This document shows, piece after piece, positions 53,960 to 62,581 of a stretch of DNA of 64,000 bases. A program made the translations under genes and the position numbers. The stretch comes from JAICWY01 sp964531205 (lineage in GTDB: Bacteria > Vulcanimicrobiota > Vulcanimicrobiia > Vulcanimicrobiales > Vulcanimicrobiaceae). A model generated the notes under the pieces. That model saw nothing but the letters and a program-made list of their open reading frames with translations. It searched no databases and was not told the origin of the DNA. The DNA lies in NCBI GenBank assembly GCA_964531205.1, contig CAZHGH010000001.1, forward strand, positions 52,562 to 116,561. The letters run 5' to 3'. Numbering within the stretch: the first letter of the stretch is position 1; every line of letters begins with the position of its first letter.

Positions 53960-54907
53960 TTAGTAATCCATACCGATGGCGATCTGCGGTAGACCGTCCC
54001 CGGGCGGTTGGCCGATCACGATCCAGGTCGCCGTGTGATGTCCCAGAGCGACCGTCGATGCAGCTCCGGTGACCTGCGTGTAGGTGTTAACGAGATCAAC
54101 GCTTTTCGTGCTGCCGGAGGGAGTATATTTTGCCGTCGGTACGCCGGTAAAGATCTGCACCGGCCCCTGCAGCGTGCTCGCGCCGGCGATGATGCCGTTC
54201 GGCGTCAGTTGCGCGCCCCAAAGATCGAAGAGTGCTTGTAGATTCGCATACGGCATAATAGCCGTGTTGCTCTGCGGTTGGTTGGGATCTTCAATATGCA
54301 CGAGTCCCGAGAAATCGTGCGTTTTCATCTGGAATTTGCAATCTTGCAATTCCACGGCGTCGGTGTTGTATTTATGGCCGTTCGGATTGCCGGGGTACGG
54401 TGTAGTCGGCGGCTGCGGATTGACCAATCCGATCGCTTGCGGCAGCGATTTTACAGCACCATTGTAGAGAATCCCGACGAATGCGTGTTGCGCGTACGTT
54501 GTTGTCGGATTGGGCCCCGGCGCACACGTCATTCCGTCGACCTGACTGGTCGCGGACGGTGCGCTTGCGGTGCCGCCGGAGTTATTGGACCACGATGCAG
54601 TACCGCTCGTGTACCACGTGCGATCGCCTAAAACGACGTCTTCGTAGAGATAGTACGTCGTCGAGCTTACTTGTACGGGCATAGGCGTTGGGCTGGGTGT
54701 TGGTGTAGGCGACGGCGTCACGCTCGGCGTGGCCGTTGCGACCGGTGTGGGCGTTGGATTTCCCGATGGCTGCGATGATGGGGCGCCGGCATTTCCACCG
54801 GTGCCGGGCGGTGTCACGCTGCCGCCTCCGCCTCCGCCGCCGCAAGCTGCAAGTGCAGCAACCGTACTCAGTAGTACGAGAGAGGCACACGAACGTGGCA
54901 ATTTCAT
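53960..54907 (-). CDS. His-rich secreted lipoprotein of unknown family, copy B
   Basis: 315 residues. Signal peptide with lipobox ALAAC and seven glycines, then a Pro/Thr/Ser linker. The C-terminal domain shares HAFVGILYNG, MKTHDFSGLVHIEDP, LFDLWG, DLVNTYTQV, LGHHTATWIVIG and DGLPQIAIGM with copy A. The conserved His, Asp and Glu residues in both copies argue for a conserved function, perhaps metal or ligand binding at the cell surface. The two copies differ mostly in the linker and the first third of the domain. Family unknown. Confidence 0.8.
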   Translation of the reverse strand: MKLPRSCASLVLLSTVAALAACGGGGGGGSVTPPGTGGNAGAPSSQPSGNPTPTPVATATPSVTPSPTPTPSPTPMPVQVSSTTYYLYEDVVLGDRTWYTSGTASWSNNSGGTASAPSATSQVDGMTCAPGPNPTTTYAQHAFVGILYNGAVKSLPQAIGLVNPQPPTTPYPGNPNGHKYNTDAVELQDCKFQMKTHDFSGLVHIEDPNQPQSNTAIMPYANLQALFDLWGAQLTPNGIIAGASTLQGPVQIFTGVPTAKYTPSGSTKSVDLVNTYTQVTGAASTVALGHHTATWIVIGQPPGDGLPQIAIGMDY

Positions 54908-55023
54908 ATGTTACGTCAATTCCTCGTCGAAAAGGCACTTTGCACCCGATGGTACCTGCCGGTAACCATCGGCGCGTGAAGCGCAACGAGTACTCGCGCT
55001 AGTCCATGAGTCCCCAAAAAGTA

Positions 55024-55047
55024 AGCCCCTCGTCGCAACGAGGGGCT
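55024..55047 (-). terminator. Terminator after clpX
   Basis: A perfect 9-bp stem AGCCCCTCG / CGAGGGGCT with loop TCGCAA (plus-strand reading). On the minus strand it is followed by TACTTTTT, ending the clpX transcript. Eight T residues on the other side would also let it work on the plus strand. Confidence 0.92.
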
Positions 55048-55071
55048 CACGTTTTTTTTCCGAGACTACGG

Positions 55072-56331
55072 CTAAGCCGGCATGTCCTTTTGACGTTCGT
55101 TGTAGATGAGCGTCGGCGGCTCTTTTTTCTCGATGACTTCTTTGTTGACGATGCATTTCTTGACGCCGGAGAGCGACGGCAAGTCGTACATCACGTCGAG
55201 CATCGTTTCTTCGAGAATCGAGCGCAATCCGCGGGCGCCGGTCTTTCGGCCTTGCGCGCGCGATGCGATTGCAACCAGCGCCTCCTTCGTAAACGTCAGC
55301 TCCACGCCGTCCAAGCCCATGATCTTCTGGAATTGGCGTACGAGCGCGTTGCGCGGCTCGACGAGGATGCGGCGCAAAGCGAGTTCGTCGAGCGCGTCGA
55401 GCGTCACCACGATCGGCAAGCGGCCGATGAATTCCGGAATGAGTCCGAACTTCAACAGATCTTCCGGCATGAGTTGTTGGAGCAACTTGCCGACACGCGC
55501 TTCTTTTTTGCCTTCAGGCTGTGCACGGAAGCCCATGTTGTTGCTGGCAACACGAGATTCGATTATCCGCTCCAGACCATCGAAAGCGCCGCCGCAGATG
55601 AACAGCACGTTGGTCGTGTCGATCTGAATGAACTCTTGGTGCGGATGCTTGCGTCCGCCTTGCGGCGGAACGTTCGCGGTCGTTCCCTCGAGGATCTTCA
55701 GAAGCGCTTGCTGCACGCCTTCGCCCGACACGTCGCGCGTAATCGACGGATTCTCGCTCTTGCGCGCGATCTTGTCGATTTCGTCGATGTAGACGATGCC
55801 CTTTTCGGCGCGTTTGACGTCGTAATCCGCAGCTTGAATAAGCTTGAGCAGAATGTTCTCGACGTCTTCGCCGACGTAACCCGCTTCGGTGAGCGAAGTA
55901 GCGTCCGCCATTGCGAGCGGAACGTCGAGAATCTTCGCCAGCGTTTGCGCGAGATACGTTTTGCCGGAACCGGTCGGTCCCACCAGCAGGATGTTCGACT
56001 TCTGCAACTCGACGTCGTCCGCACTGGCACCCATGTTCACGCGCTTGTAGTGGTTGTACACCGCTACCGCGAGCGACTTTTTGGCGCGCTCCTGACCGAT
56101 CACATACTGATTGAGGATGTGATTGATCTCTTTTGGCTTCGGAATGTTCCGCAGACGCAGATTCTCGTCGACGTTTTTATAGAGCTCTTCTTCGATGATC
56201 TCGTTGCAGAGCTCGATGCATTCGTCGCAGATATAAACGCCCGGACCTGCGATAAGCTTGCGCACTTGCTCCTGCGATTTACCGCAGAAGCTGCACTTCA
56301 GCTGACCCTTCTCATCTCCGAATCGAAACAT
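55072..56331 (-). CDS. clpX: ATP-dependent Clp protease ATP-binding subunit ClpX
   Basis: 419 residues, full length. The N-terminal zinc-binding cysteines are C13, C16, C35 and C38. Walker A GPTGSGKT is at 118-125, followed by VGEDVENILLKLIQAADYDV, Walker B YIDEIDKI, and the GLIPEFIGRLPIV sensor/arginine region. It unfolds substrates for ClpP. It follows clpP by about 30 bases, in the usual tig-clpP-clpX order. Confidence 0.98.
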   Translation of the reverse strand: MFRFGDEKGQLKCSFCGKSQEQVRKLIAGPGVYICDECIELCNEIIEEELYKNVDENLRLRNIPKPKEINHILNQYVIGQERAKKSLAVAVYNHYKRVNMGASADDVELQKSNILLVGPTGSGKTYLAQTLAKILDVPLAMADATSLTEAGYVGEDVENILLKLIQAADYDVKRAEKGIVYIDEIDKIARKSENPSITRDVSGEGVQQALLKILEGTTANVPPQGGRKHPHQEFIQIDTTNVLFICGGAFDGLERIIESRVASNNMGFRAQPEGKKEARVGKLLQQLMPEDLLKFGLIPEFIGRLPIVVTLDALDELALRRILVEPRNALVRQFQKIMGLDGVELTFTKEALVAIASRAQGRKTGARGLRSILEETMLDVMYDLPSLSGVKKCIVNKEVIEKKEPPTLIYNERQKDMPA

Positions 56332-56361
56332 GTCCGCTATTGCTAAGCCCTTCTGGATTCG

Positions 56362-56970
56362 CTACGCCGGGGTCGCCAGCGAAGACCGGTTTTCGATGAT
56401 CGAGTCTATGATACCGTAATCCTTGGCTTCGTGCGCGGTCATGTAGAAATCCCGCTCGATATCCTTAAGAATTTGCTCGATGGGCTTTTTGGTCGTGTCC
56501 TCGTAGATACCCGCGAGCATCCGGCGAGTGGCGATGAGGTCGCGGGCGTGGATCTCAATGTCCGTGGCTTGACCCCCCACTTGCTGCACCCACGGTTGAT
56601 GGATCAAAATCTTCGAGTGCGGCAAAGCAAACCGTTTGCCTTGCGACCCGCCCGTCAAGAGAATCGAGCCCATGGAGGCCGCCATCCCGGCACAGATAGT
56701 CGCAACGTCCGGTTTGATAAAACGAATCGTGTCGTAAATCGCCAGGCCCGCGGTCACACTGCCGCCCGGGCTGTTGATGTACATGTCGATGTCTTTGTCC
56801 GGATCTTCTTTTTCGAGAAAAAGCAGTTGGGCGATGACGAGGTTCGCCAGATGATCGTCGATCGGACCGCCGACGAAGACAATGCGATCTTTGAGTAGGC
56901 GCGAGTAAATATCGAACGCGCGCTCGCCGCGTGCGCTTTGCTCGACGACCATGGGGACCAAGTGACCCAT
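56362..56970 (-). CDS. clpP: ATP-dependent Clp protease proteolytic subunit ClpP
   Basis: 202 residues. Catalytic Ser99 in GMAASMGSILL and His124 in ILIHQP; the third residue is Asp in the ERDFYMTAHEA stretch. YINSPGGSVTAG is the conserved handle segment. It forms the tetradecameric protease chamber with ClpX. The gene starts 50 bases after the tig stop. Confidence 0.98.
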   Translation of the reverse strand: MGHLVPMVVEQSARGERAFDIYSRLLKDRIVFVGGPIDDHLANLVIAQLLFLEKEDPDKDIDMYINSPGGSVTAGLAIYDTIRFIKPDVATICAGMAASMGSILLTGGSQGKRFALPHSKILIHQPWVQQVGGQATDIEIHARDLIATRRMLAGIYEDTTKKPIEQILKDIERDFYMTAHEAKDYGIIDSIIENRSSLATPA

Positions 56971-57020
56971 ATCTTTTCTTTCTGTTCCTCTTCTTGCCGA
57001 CAGTAGATACGCTATCAGAA

Positions 57021-58319
57021 CTACGCTGGAGTGCCTGGAGTTGCTTCGGCGTTGTCGATCAAAAAATCTACGGTCTTATTGCGAACGATCCCATCCATCA
57101 ACGAGAGCAGGTTGTTGCCCAACGCCTGACGGATCCGATCGACCGGCTGCCCGTACTGCTGGGCCAGCGCTTGCAGCTCACTTTGAATATCGGCAGGTGT
57201 GGCCTGGATATTCTCAGTTTTTGCAATGCTTTCTAGGATAAGCGTGCCCTTGACGCGCTTTTCGGCATCGGGACGGTACTCTTTGCGAAGGTCGTCCTCG
57301 GTCTTGCCGGCGGCTTTCAAATAGTCTTCGTAAGACATGCCCATGCGTGCGGCCATCCCCGCGCCGTCGCTGACCATGTTGTCGATCTCGCGTTCGATAA
57401 GGACTTCGGGGAGCGGAAAATCGTGCGACTCGATGAGCTTCTCGACGAGTTTGTTGCCGAGATCGCGGCGCCGGCGCGACTCCGCGACGTTCTGCAGACG
57501 GCGGCGAATATCGGCTTTCAGATCTTCAAGCGTCTGATTGTCGGAGACGGCCTTTGCAAATTCGTCGTCGAGTTTAGGCAGCTCGAGTTCTTTGACTTCA
57601 TGCAGCGTAATGGTGAAAATCGCGGTTTTTCCCGCGAGATCTTGCTGCTGGTAATCGTCGGGGAATTTCGCCTCGACGTCTCTCGTTTCGCCGGCTTTCA
57701 TGCCGGCGATGCCTGTCGCGAACCCCGGGATAAAGCGATCCTCGTTAAGCTCGGTCTGCTGACCTTTGGACGTGCCGCCTTCGAATGCGACGCCGTCGAT
57801 CTTTCCTTCGTAATCGATCGTCACGACATCGCCGAGGCGCGCCTCGCGCTCTGCGGGTACGAGCGTCGCCCGATCGCGAGCCAGAGCGTTTAACGCGCGA
57901 TCCACGTCCTCGTCGGTGACATTGACGGGCTCGCTCTCCATGCCCAAGCCCTTATATTGGCCGAGCGAAATCTCGGGACGGACATCGACGACCGCTTTAA
58001 TGCGCGTAGGTTGGCCCTCTTCTTCGGGCAACAGCTCCATCTTGGGCCGGTCGATCGGCTCGAGATCGTGCTCCCGCACCGCTTTTGCGTAGACAGCGGG
58101 AACGACGTCTTCCATTGCTTCGCTGCTGATTACCGCAGAGCCGTAGGCCTGTTCGAAGACCTTGCGCGGCACTTTGCCGGGCCGGAAACCGGGCAGCTTC
58201 GCGTTTTTAGCCAAGCGGCGGAATGCGCGGTCTTCCGCATCGCGCATTTCTTCCGGGGAGATAGGGATCACCAATTCGACCTGGGTGGGCGCAAGCTTGG
58301 TCAAGGTGGAGCTAGACAG
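57021..58319 (-). CDS. tig: Trigger factor, probable CTG start
   Basis: 432 residues if started at CTG 58319, or 427 from TTG 58304. It is the ribosome-bound chaperone with peptidyl-prolyl isomerase activity. The ribosome-binding motif appears as KLPGFRPGKVPRKVFE. The FKBP-like domain follows (LGDVVTIDYEGKIDGVAFEG, then NEDRFIPGFATGIAGMKAGE), and the C-terminal helical arms complete it. CTG is preferred because AGGAGA lies 6 bases upstream. The resulting SSSTLTKLAPTQVEL also matches the usual trigger-factor N-terminus better than a start at TTG, which lies 21 bases from that site. Confidence 0.93.
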   Translation of the reverse strand: MSSSTLTKLAPTQVELVIPISPEEMRDAEDRAFRRLAKNAKLPGFRPGKVPRKVFEQAYGSAVISSEAMEDVVPAVYAKAVREHDLEPIDRPKMELLPEEEGQPTRIKAVVDVRPEISLGQYKGLGMESEPVNVTDEDVDRALNALARDRATLVPAEREARLGDVVTIDYEGKIDGVAFEGGTSKGQQTELNEDRFIPGFATGIAGMKAGETRDVEAKFPDDYQQQDLAGKTAIFTITLHEVKELELPKLDDEFAKAVSDNQTLEDLKADIRRRLQNVAESRRRRDLGNKLVEKLIESHDFPLPEVLIEREIDNMVSDGAGMAARMGMSYEDYLKAAGKTEDDLRKEYRPDAEKRVKGTLILESIAKTENIQATPADIQSELQALAQQYGQPVDRIRQALGNNLLSLMDGIVRNKTVDFLIDNAEATPGTPA

Positions 58320-58370
58320 GGCGGGTCTCCTACTATTTATTAGATCGACGAGCGACTGCAGTATTCGCTC

Positions 58371-58448
58371 AAAAAATCAAAACCCCCAACCCTTACCGGT
58401 CCTTCAAATTCGGCAGCCGCCGACGAGGAGTGGACCGGAGGTCGGGGG
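58371..58448 (-). terminator. Elaborate terminator/structured RNA upstream of tig
   Basis: Long paired arms: CCCCC (58383-58387) with GGGGG (58444-58448), ACC with GGT, and CCGGTCC (58396-58402) with GGACCGG (58432-58438). A small inner hairpin TCGGC/GCCGA (58410-58423) sits inside. On the minus strand the stem is followed by TTTTGATTTTTT. It should stop transcription from the tRNA genes before tig, but its complexity exceeds a plain terminator. Confidence 0.65.
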
Positions 58449-58471
58449 CCCCACGCGCTCTGCGTGTGGGG
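58449..58471 (-). other. Strong hairpin between tRNA-Gly and the terminator
   Basis: A 10-bp stem CCCCACGCGC / GCGTGTGGGG (one G-T pair) with a 3-base loop directly abuts the structured terminator. The region from here to the tRNA-Gly 3' end (58472-58527) has no reading frame of note. Together they could form a small processed RNA. Confidence 0.5.
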
Positions 58472-58527
58472 GGCGTGCAGGCCGCAGGCCGGATACGCCT
58501 GTTAAACCGGACGCCAGTTAAACAATT

Positions 58528-58599
58528 AGCGGAAGACGAGATTCGAACTCGCGACCCTCGCCTTGGCAAGGCGATGCTCTACCACTGAGCTACTTCCGC
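58528..58599 (-). tRNA. tRNA-Gly (anticodon GCC)
   Basis: Cloverleaf on the minus strand: acceptor GCGGAAG/CTTCCGC, D-loop AGCTCAGTGGTAGAGC, anticodon loop TTGCCAA (GCC) and T-arm GAGTTCGAATCTC. The CCA end is not encoded. Confidence 0.97.
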
Positions 58600-58628
58600 A
58601 TATTTCGGGCGGTGCTGCTTGCCCCAAC

Positions 58629-58647
58629 ACAACCGCGGCGCGGTTGT
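58629..58647. other. Inverted repeat between the two tRNA genes
   Basis: ACAACCGC-GGC-GCGGTTGT, an 8-bp perfect hairpin in the 50-base spacer. It may guide processing of a common precursor of the two tRNAs. Confidence 0.5.
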
Positions 58648-58649
58648 CT

Positions 58650-58731
58650 TGGGCAAGCAGAGACTCGAACTCTGATGGGTTGCCCCACTGGAACCTAAAT
58701 CCAGCGCGTCTGCCAGTTCCGCCACTTGCCC
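58650..58731 (-). tRNA. tRNA-Leu (anticodon TAG)
   Basis: Cloverleaf on the minus strand: acceptor GGGCAAG/CTTGCCC, anticodon stem-loop CTGGATTTAGGTTCCAG (TAG), a variable arm (TGGGGCAACCCA) as in type II tRNAs, and T-arm AGAGTTCGAGTCTCT. The CCA end is not encoded. Confidence 0.97.
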
Positions 58732-58744
58732 GGCGACCCCGATA

Positions 58745-58750
58745 AATATA
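58745..58750 (-). promoter_or_regulatory. Possible -10 box for the tRNA genes
   Basis: TATATT (minus strand) lies 14 bases before the tRNA-Leu 5' end in an AT-rich patch (GTTATATTTATC). No good -35 was seen; a TTAGAG about 18 bases upstream is a weak candidate. Confidence 0.4.
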
Positions 58751-58800
58751 ACGCCTCGGGTTTTATTCCTCTAAGAAAAACGTCGGGTCGCAGGCGCTTA

Positions 58801-59196
58801 TCAGTCGCTGAAATCTTCGACGAAGAGCAGGTTGCCTTGCTCGTCTCGCGCGACGCCTATTCCGACTTTGCGGTACGCTGAAGACAGTGTGTTGCCGCGA
58901 TGCGGTGCACTCGCAAACAACATCGCATCCGCCGTACGTTCGTTGGGCGCAAGCGCAATGTTTTCGCCGGCGTAACGGTACGGAATGCCTGCGGCTCTCA
59001 TCCGGTCGAACGGCGTTGTGCCGTCTTTCGATTCGTGCGAGAAATACTGCAGCAACGCCATATCTTCAGCGTGCGCGGACGCGACATTCGAAAGACGTGC
59101 ATCCAGCGTCAACGCTTGCAAACCGTGAGAGACGCGTTCGCGATTCACATCGCCGAATAACGACAACGCGGCACTGAGCATAAGCCCGTGGATCAT
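58801..59196 (-). CDS. Short CAP/SCP-domain protein
   Basis: 131 residues from ATG 59196 (TTG 59232 is an alternative). The CAP fold is shown by VNRERVSHGLQALTLDARLS, a conserved His in SAHAEDMALLQYFSHE, and TTPFDRMRAAGI with AGENIA. The C-terminus ends FVEDFSD. A short hydrophobic N-terminus (MIHGLMLSAALSLFG) may be a minimal signal. CAP proteins are secreted with varied or unknown activities. It lies 60 bases downstream of the large GGDEF fusion gene on the same strand and may be co-transcribed. Confidence 0.8.
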   Translation of the reverse strand: MIHGLMLSAALSLFGDVNRERVSHGLQALTLDARLSNVASAHAEDMALLQYFSHESKDGTTPFDRMRAAGIPYRYAGENIALAPNERTADAMLFASAPHRGNTLSSAYRKVGIGVARDEQGNLLFVEDFSD

Positions 59197-59256
59197 ACAT
59201 TCTGTATCGGCACGGGAATGCAAAATGTTCAAAAAACGTAGCGGCTGCTTGGTTAT

Positions 59257-62200
59257 TTAGATTTCCGCGACTTCTTTCACGACGTCGGCCCACGTCATTT
59301 TTTGGCCGCGAATGCACTCTTTTTCCGCGGCATCCGGCCCGACGGCAACTTTCGCCTCACGCATTAGATGTTCGTAATCCAGCTGATCCGGCGGCTGCCG
59401 CGGCACGCCGATGCTTTCAAACAATGCGCTTGCGAATGCTGCGAGTCGCAGCGCGCGCAGCCGGTCCTTTTCCGCCAACGCCAATCGTGCGAGCGCATCA
59501 ACGCAATTTGCACTTAACCACTCATCTTGATACTCGCGTACCAATTCGAGCGCGCGGCGAAGCGCGGGACGCGCCGCATCAACATTGCGGCGTTTCAACT
59601 CGAATGCTCCCAAATTCAAAAGCTGCCAACCCGTGCTCTGCGGGTCATGTAATCGTTCCAGAATTGCAAGACTCTGCCGGCTCAACTCGACGGCACGGTC
59701 ATACTCGCCGACCGTTGCGGCCAGGTCGCCAAGATTTCCAAGCAGCGACGCGACACCGCGATCGTCTTCGAGTTTACGAAACAGCGTCAAACTCTGCTCG
59801 AGAAGATCTTGCGCTCGTTTTGAATGATCGCGCCACTGAGCGGCCACTGCCATACCGTTGAGCGCGTCCGCCATGCAGCGGATATCGCCGATGTGCGTGC
59901 TGATTTCCAGAGATTCTTCTAATAACGCGTCCGCTGCATCGATGTCGCCTAAACCCGAGTGCGCCGCGGCGGCCTCAAACAGGGCCGAGGCCAAACCCCT
60001 CTCGTCACCAAGCGAACGGTACAGTGCGGCCGACTGAAGCGCCGCCTCCCGCGCGCGTTTCGATCGTGCGTTATCCAGCCGGGCAACTCCGTAAAACATC
60101 TTCGCGCGCACTTCATCCGTGTACTCGATGTCTTTGCGTTGCAGCAATTGCTCCAACCACTCGCGTCCGGCCGTCATGCGTCCCATTTGCTGCCAATAAT
60201 TCACCAAATTGCATGACAGGCGTGCGCCGAGCTCTAAATCATGCTCTTGCGTGACCGTATAGAACAGCGCTGCGCGCAGATTATCGAGCTCCGGCGCCAT
60301 CGCATTGAAATTGTTCCGCCACTGCGTGGTTGCATAACTCTCTTCCAACACGCGCGCGCGTTCGCAGTAATACCGCGCGTGCGTCATTGATGCGTCCTGC
60401 CAACGCCCGCTCCGCTTCAAGCGTTCCAATGCAAAGGTGCGGATCGATCCCGGCAAAACGTAACGCTCGGCGCCGTTCTCCGCTTCTCTATTGACAAAAC
60501 CTTTATCGATAAGGCCATCCAATGCGTCGTCCGACCCGCATACGGAAATAATTGCTTCTCGAATCGCGCCGCCGGCAAAAACGGACAGCATTTGAAGCAA
60601 CTCTTGCTCTGCAGAGGAGAGAATCTTGTAGCTCCACTCAACGAATCCATGTGCAGCGCTGAGAGTTAACGCCTTCTCGTCGGGCAAGCGCCGATCGAGC
60701 TCCGCCAAGGTGTGCGATTGTAGTTGCGCGGCCCCAAGCTGCAACGCTCGCGGTAATCCTGCGAGGTGGCCGCAAACACGCTCTACGAGCGCCTTGTCCG
60801 CCGTGTCGGGATGGAGATTCCCGAGTGCAGCCGCACGCTCGAGAAAGAGCGCTGCGGAGTCGGCCGGCGCGAGCGGCGGCAGCACGAACGAGACTTCTCC
60901 AGGCACAAGCATCGGTTCGCGCGACGTTATGAGAACCCGAACGTCTGCGGTTTGCGCGAGCATTGCAGTAACGTATTGCGCGCACTGTTGGGTCACGCCA
61001 TCGCAGTTGTCCAGGACGATAAGCACTTTCTTCGATCGTAAATGCTCCGCAACAACCGAACCGGCCGGAGACAGCGGCGTCTCAGGAACGCCAAGAATCG
61101 AGGCTATCTTATTCGCGAGATACCGTTCATCGGTAACGGTCGAACAATCGACGTAGCATGCGCCATCCGGAAAACGCACGAGTTCGCGTTGCGCCGCCTC
61201 GATTGCCTGGCGAGACTTTCCAAGGCCGGCAGGCCCGACGATCGAGAGCAATCGCGAGGTTCGTAAGAGTTTGCGGATTTGATGCAGATGCTGCGTGCGT
61301 CCGAAGGTTCGGCCGTGAACGGACGGAAGGTTATGCCGGTACGCCTTTGACGGATATGCAGGCGGTGCGTCCGACCGGTAATTTTCCGCAGCGACGCGGT
61401 TGCGGCCGCCGCGTTTTGCTTGATAAAGGGCCGCGTCAGCAGCTTTTATCAGTGAATCCGAAGTACTTCCGCGCGTAGGGATCTGGCATGCCACGCCGAT
61501 GCTCAGAGTCAAACGCTGCAGCAGCGATCCGCTGTGCGCAATCCCAAGATCGAAGACCGCTTGCCGCATACGCTCCGCGATCGTAAGCGCGCCGTTGAGG
61601 TTCGTGTCGGGTAATATCGCGACGAACTCTTCACCGCCGTAGCGTGCAAAGAAATCGACGGAACGCGCCAGACATCCGTTCAGCGTGTTTGCCACTTGCT
61701 GCAGCGCCGCATCGCCGGCAACGTGGCCGTACGTATCGTTGAACGGCTTGAAAAAATCGACGTCCATCAGCAGCACAGCGAGCGCGCTTCCGCGCCGGAT
61801 CGCACGACGCCATTCCGACGAAAACTGCTGATTGAAAGCGCGCCGGTTCGGAACGCCCGTTACGCTATCGGTCGACGCGATATTTTCTAAACGCGCACTT
61901 TGCGTCTCGAGCTGCGCTTGGTGAATACGCACGCTCAGATACAACGCACACGTTTGAAGCAGCTCGACGTCTTCTTCGTCGTAAGCTTCACTCTCGTTCG
62001 ACTGAACGGACAGCACGCCGATAGTCTTGGCGCCGAACTTCAACGGAACGAATATCGCCGAAATGCGATCGTCTTTTTGCGGTTGACCGGGCAGATTCAG
62101 CGGTGCGCGGCCTTCGGTCCAGTCGGCGAGCGTGCGTTTTAGCATCGGCTGTCCGGTATGCAGCACGACATCGGTGCTCGAACCTGGACGCACGCGACGG

Positions 62201-62439
62201 TTGTCGAGCGCGCCGACCACGCCGTTTTCAAGCATGTACGCTATGCGCGCGCCTTGCGCGTCTCTCAACGCGATAAATACCGCCGATGCATCGACGAAAC
62301 GCGCAAGCAGTAAACACACCGCTTGAAAAAGATCTTCAATCGGCAAATTACTCGCGAGCAGTTCCGCAGTGCGCTGGACGACCTCCCGGTCGCGGTCCGT
62401 CCGCGACAAGGGCCTCCTCCGCCCAATCGCGTCCTTCAC
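59257..62439 (-). CDS. GAF-GGDEF-STAND ATPase-TPR fusion protein
   Basis: 1060 residues from GTG 62439. A GAF domain (about 20-180) comes first. A diguanylate cyclase domain follows with the active motif RYGGEEF (G268-F272) and an intact inhibitory-site RSVD (259-262) five residues before it. Next comes a STAND/NB-ARC-type ATPase with Walker A GPAGLGKS (402-409), Walker B VLIVLDNCD (472-480) and a LITSREP sensor. About 8-10 TPR-like repeats (from ~740) finish the chain. The GGDEF part should make c-di-GMP, and the ATPase/TPR part resembles MalT/SARP-type signal switches but lacks a DNA-binding domain. No transmembrane helix is seen, so it is cytoplasmic. Confidence 0.9.
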   Translation of the reverse strand: MKDAIGRRRPLSRTDRDREVVQRTAELLASNLPIEDLFQAVCLLLARFVDASAVFIALRDAQGARIAYMLENGVVGALDNRRVRPGSSTDVVLHTGQPMLKRTLADWTEGRAPLNLPGQPQKDDRISAIFVPLKFGAKTIGVLSVQSNESEAYDEEDVELLQTCALYLSVRIHQAQLETQSARLENIASTDSVTGVPNRRAFNQQFSSEWRRAIRRGSALAVLLMDVDFFKPFNDTYGHVAGDAALQQVANTLNGCLARSVDFFARYGGEEFVAILPDTNLNGALTIAERMRQAVFDLGIAHSGSLLQRLTLSIGVACQIPTRGSTSDSLIKAADAALYQAKRGGRNRVAAENYRSDAPPAYPSKAYRHNLPSVHGRTFGRTQHLHQIRKLLRTSRLLSIVGPAGLGKSRQAIEAAQRELVRFPDGACYVDCSTVTDERYLANKIASILGVPETPLSPAGSVVAEHLRSKKVLIVLDNCDGVTQQCAQYVTAMLAQTADVRVLITSREPMLVPGEVSFVLPPLAPADSAALFLERAAALGNLHPDTADKALVERVCGHLAGLPRALQLGAAQLQSHTLAELDRRLPDEKALTLSAAHGFVEWSYKILSSAEQELLQMLSVFAGGAIREAIISVCGSDDALDGLIDKGFVNREAENGAERYVLPGSIRTFALERLKRSGRWQDASMTHARYYCERARVLEESYATTQWRNNFNAMAPELDNLRAALFYTVTQEHDLELGARLSCNLVNYWQQMGRMTAGREWLEQLLQRKDIEYTDEVRAKMFYGVARLDNARSKRAREAALQSAALYRSLGDERGLASALFEAAAAHSGLGDIDAADALLEESLEISTHIGDIRCMADALNGMAVAAQWRDHSKRAQDLLEQSLTLFRKLEDDRGVASLLGNLGDLAATVGEYDRAVELSRQSLAILERLHDPQSTGWQLLNLGAFELKRRNVDAARPALRRALELVREYQDEWLSANCVDALARLALAEKDRLRALRLAAFASALFESIGVPRQPPDQLDYEHLMREAKVAVGPDAAEKECIRGQKMTWADVVKEVAEI

Positions 62440-62581
62440 GCTATCGTACGTTCGCTAAGGCGCTTGCTTGCCCCGCGCACTTTACATATTCCGTACGCCG
62501 CGCACATGGTTCATTGTGACTAGTACAAGTGCCTCAAGCCTCTCACCGGACCGGTATCCCTTTGCCTACACTTGCGCTGTC

